DNA from: Acidobacteriota bacterium
GTDB lineage: Bacteria; Acidobacteriota; Terriglobia; Terriglobales; Acidobacteriaceae
Length of the DNA: 5,774 bases
Assembly: GCA_021819255.1 (NCBI GenBank)
Contig: JAKART010000177.1
Span: 1 to 5,774 of the forward strand
Reading direction: 5' to 3'
In this document: positions 4,161 to 5,774 of the stretch, one piece after another
Numbering within the stretch: position 1 is the first letter of the stretch
Layout: each line of letters opens with the position of its first letter
Program-made: the position numbers and the translations under genes
The notes under the pieces: model-generated
Database searches by the model: none
Told to the model about the DNA's origin: nothing
Seen by the model: the letters and a program-made list of their open reading frames with translations, nothing else

Positions 4161-5774
4161 AAAGAGCAGAATCATCTATTTCCCATTGTGAGCCAGGCTT
4201 CCGGCGCAGCAGCGCGCGGCGGCTTCTCACCCGGACCCGAGCAGCTTGCCTCCCGGCTGCGCGCGGCCGTCCGTGGGGAGGTTCGGTTTGATGAAGGATC
4301 ACGGGCTCTGTACGCGACTGATTCATCCAACTACCGGCAGATTCCCATCGGAGTTCTGATTCCTCGGGACGCTCAGGATGTGGAAGCCGCCCTGGCGGTC
4401 TGCCGTGAGTTTGGAGCCCCCGTGCTTTCCCGCGGCGCCGGCACCAGCCTGGCTGGACAATGCTGCAACGTGGCCATGGTGCTGGACTTCTCCAAGTACA
4501 TGCGCTCCATCCAGAGCATCGATCCGGGGTCCCGCAGAGCCCGGGTTGAGCCCGGCATCGTGCTGGACCGCGTGCGCGAGGCCGCCGAGCAGCATGGGCT
4601 CACCTTTGCTCCCGATCCGGCCACCCACTCGCGCTGCACCATCGGCGGCATGATCGGCAACAACTCCTGCGGAACTCACGCGCTGATGGGCGGAAAAACC
4701 GTGGACAACATTCGCAGTCTGGATGTGCTGCTCTACGACGGCACGCGCATGACGGTAGGGGCCACGAGCGCAGAGGAGATGGCCGCTATTCTGGCCGCGG
4801 GCGGGCGGCGCGCCCAGGTCTACCGGGATCTGGCCCGCATCCGCGATCGTTACGGCGCTTTGATTCGCGAGCGCTTTCCCAGGATTCCGCGCCGCGTCTC
4901 CGGCTATAACCTGGACTGGCTGCTGGAGGAGAACGGCTTTCATGTAGCGCGATCGCTGGTGGGCAGCGAGGGAACCTGCGTAACTATTCTTGGGGCGGAG
5001 TTGGAGTTGATGCCCAGTCCGCCCTTCCGCCGCCTGGCGGTGGCCGCATTCGATGATGCCTTTCAAGCCGCTGACCATGTGCCGGCGATTCTGGAGTACA
5101 AGCCGATCGGGCTGGAAGGCTTCGATTCTCTACTCACCGAGTTCATGCGCCGCAAGCGTCTGGCGATGGACGATCTCAGCTTGCTGCCGCTGGGCAAGGG
5201 AGGTTTTCTTCTGGTGGAGTTTGGCGCCTGGACAGCGCAAGATGCCCTCCAGCAGGCTGAGCGTTTTTGCGCTGCGGCTAGAGAGTTTGCCGTCAGACCC
5301 GCGGCCATCGTTACCGCGGAGGATGAGGCCCGCCGCATCTGGCATCTGCGTGAGTCCGCTCTGGGCGCGACGGTGTTTGTTCCGGGCGAACCCCATGGCT
5401 GGGAGGGTTGGGAGGACGCCGCCGTCCCACCCGAGCGGCTGGGATCTTATCTACGGCAACTGTTTGCCCTGATGAGCCGGTTTGGCTACCGCAGCCCCAT
5501 CTACGGCCACTTTGGCCAGGGCTGCGTTCACCTGCGCATCAACTTCGACTTTGAAAGCGAGCTCGGCGTAGCTCGTTACCTTGAGTTCATTGACTTAGCC
5601 GCCGATATCGTGGTGGCCCATGGAGGTTCGGTCTCCGGTGAGCATGGCGACGGACAGGCTCGCTCGACGCTGTTGCCCAAGATGTTTGGTCCGGAGCTCA
5701 TCCAGGCCTTCCGCGAGTTCAAGGCAGTGTGGGATCCCACCAACAAGATGAACCCCGGAAAACTCTCGGTTCCG
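4158..5774 (+). CDS. FAD-linked oxidase / (Fe-S) 2-hydroxyacid dehydrogenase, GlcD/YdiJ-like, N-terminal part (runs off right edge)
   Basis: The visible 539 residues cover a PCMH-type FAD-binding domain and most of an FAD-linked oxidase C-terminal domain. Landmarks are SRGAGTSLAGQC (91-102), ARVEPGIVLD, PDPATHSRCTIGGMIGNNSCG (starting near 152), VGSEGTCVT, YGHFGQGCVHLRI, SGEHGDGQAR (starting at 493) and a final DPTNKMNPGKL. These are typical of the roughly 950-1000-residue fusions that continue into an Fe-S ferredoxin-like and CCG/heterodisulfide-reductase-like part. The last part is inferred because it is beyond the edge. Relatives such as YdiJ and GlcD oxidise D-2-hydroxyacids (2-hydroxyglutarate, lactate, glycolate) and pass electrons toward quinones or other carriers. 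I chose TTG 4158 because AGGAG (4146-4150) lies seven bases upstream. GTG 4188 lacks such a site. ATG 4059, with AGGA nine bases upstream, would add an Arg/Gln-rich 33-residue extension. The substrate cannot be told from sequence. Confidence 0.92.
   Translation, partial: MKEQNHLFPIVSQASGAAARGGFSPGPEQLASRLRAAVRGEVRFDEGSRALYATDSSNYRQIPIGVLIPRDAQDVEAALAVCREFGAPVLSRGAGTSLAGQCCNVAMVLDFSKYMRSIQSIDPGSRRARVEPGIVLDRVREAAEQHGLTFAPDPATHSRCTIGGMIGNNSCGTHALMGGKTVDNIRSLDVLLYDGTRMTVGATSAEEMAAILAAGGRRAQVYRDLARIRDRYGALIRERFPRIPRRVSGYNLDWLLEENGFHVARSLVGSEGTCVTILGAELELMPSPPFRRLAVAAFDDAFQAADHVPAILEYKPIGLEGFDSLLTEFMRRKRLAMDDLSLLPLGKGGFLLVEFGAWTAQDALQQAERFCAAAREFAVRPAAIVTAEDEARRIWHLRESALGATVFVPGEPHGWEGWEDAAVPPERLGSYLRQLFALMSRFGYRSPIYGHFGQGCVHLRINFDFESELGVARYLEFIDLAADIVVAHGGSVSGEHGDGQARSTLLPKMFGPELIQAFREFKAVWDPTNKMNPGKLSVP

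Noticed and set aside
4323..5078. Minus-strand frame of 251 codons opposite the oxidoreductase
   Set aside because: Antisense shadow of a strongly recognised FAD-binding domain; His/Gly/Gln-rich sequence with no motif.
1..5774. CRISPR array, tRNA or rRNA
   Set aside because: No regularly spaced repeats, no cloverleaf with CCA-end or T-loop consensus, and no rRNA-like conserved segments seen on either strand.

Overview
The window is a bacterial chromosomal segment of about 60% G+C by eye. It carries two complete metabolic genes on the minus strand, one large oxidoreductase gene that runs off the right edge on the plus strand, and the end of an insertion sequence at the left edge. GC-rich third codon positions, AGGAG/GAGG-type ribosome binding sites, the style of the FAD/Fe-S oxidoreductase and scattered GC-rich palindromes would suit an Acidobacteriota-like or other GC-rich soil bacterium. 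That placement is a weak inference, since no rRNA or clear phylogenetic marker is present.

Layout, left to right. Positions 1-122 are the end of an IS481-family element. It holds the first 14 codons of its transposase (minus strand, 42 to 1) and a terminus beginning TGTGAAG at 122. This abuts TCTAGA (123-128), which fits the NCTAGN target known for IS481. A 12-bp perfect inverted repeat inside the IS end includes the transposase start codon, a layout expected of a device that blocks translation of read-through mRNA. Positions 175-1359 (minus) encode an AgaS-type sugar-phosphate isomerase/deaminase with two SIS domains. Positions 1360-2182 hold no recognisable gene, but they have several strong hairpins and two in-line minus-strand frames that tile the gap between glpK and agaS almost exactly, split by one TGA. 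Positions 2183-3679 (minus) encode a full-length glycerol kinase with its active-site residues intact. Positions 3680-4157 form a divergent intergenic region with GC-rich palindromes and a 13-bp dyad just upstream of glpK. From 4158 (plus) to the right edge runs the N-terminal part of a large FAD-linked, probably (Fe-S)-containing, GlcD/YdiJ-like 2-hydroxyacid dehydrogenase.

How the genes may work together: GlpK makes glycerol-3-phosphate. AgaS-type enzymes make tagatose-6-phosphate or fructose-6-phosphate-like ketoses from amino-sugar phosphates. Both feed triose-phosphate metabolism. The divergent oxidoreductase would oxidise a 2-hydroxyacid. No transporter, aldolase, glpD, glpF or regulator lies in the window, so a shared pathway is only a suggestion. 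The most unusual items are the IS boundary with its predicted start-codon-sequestering fold and the unexplained 820-bp glpK-agaS gap.
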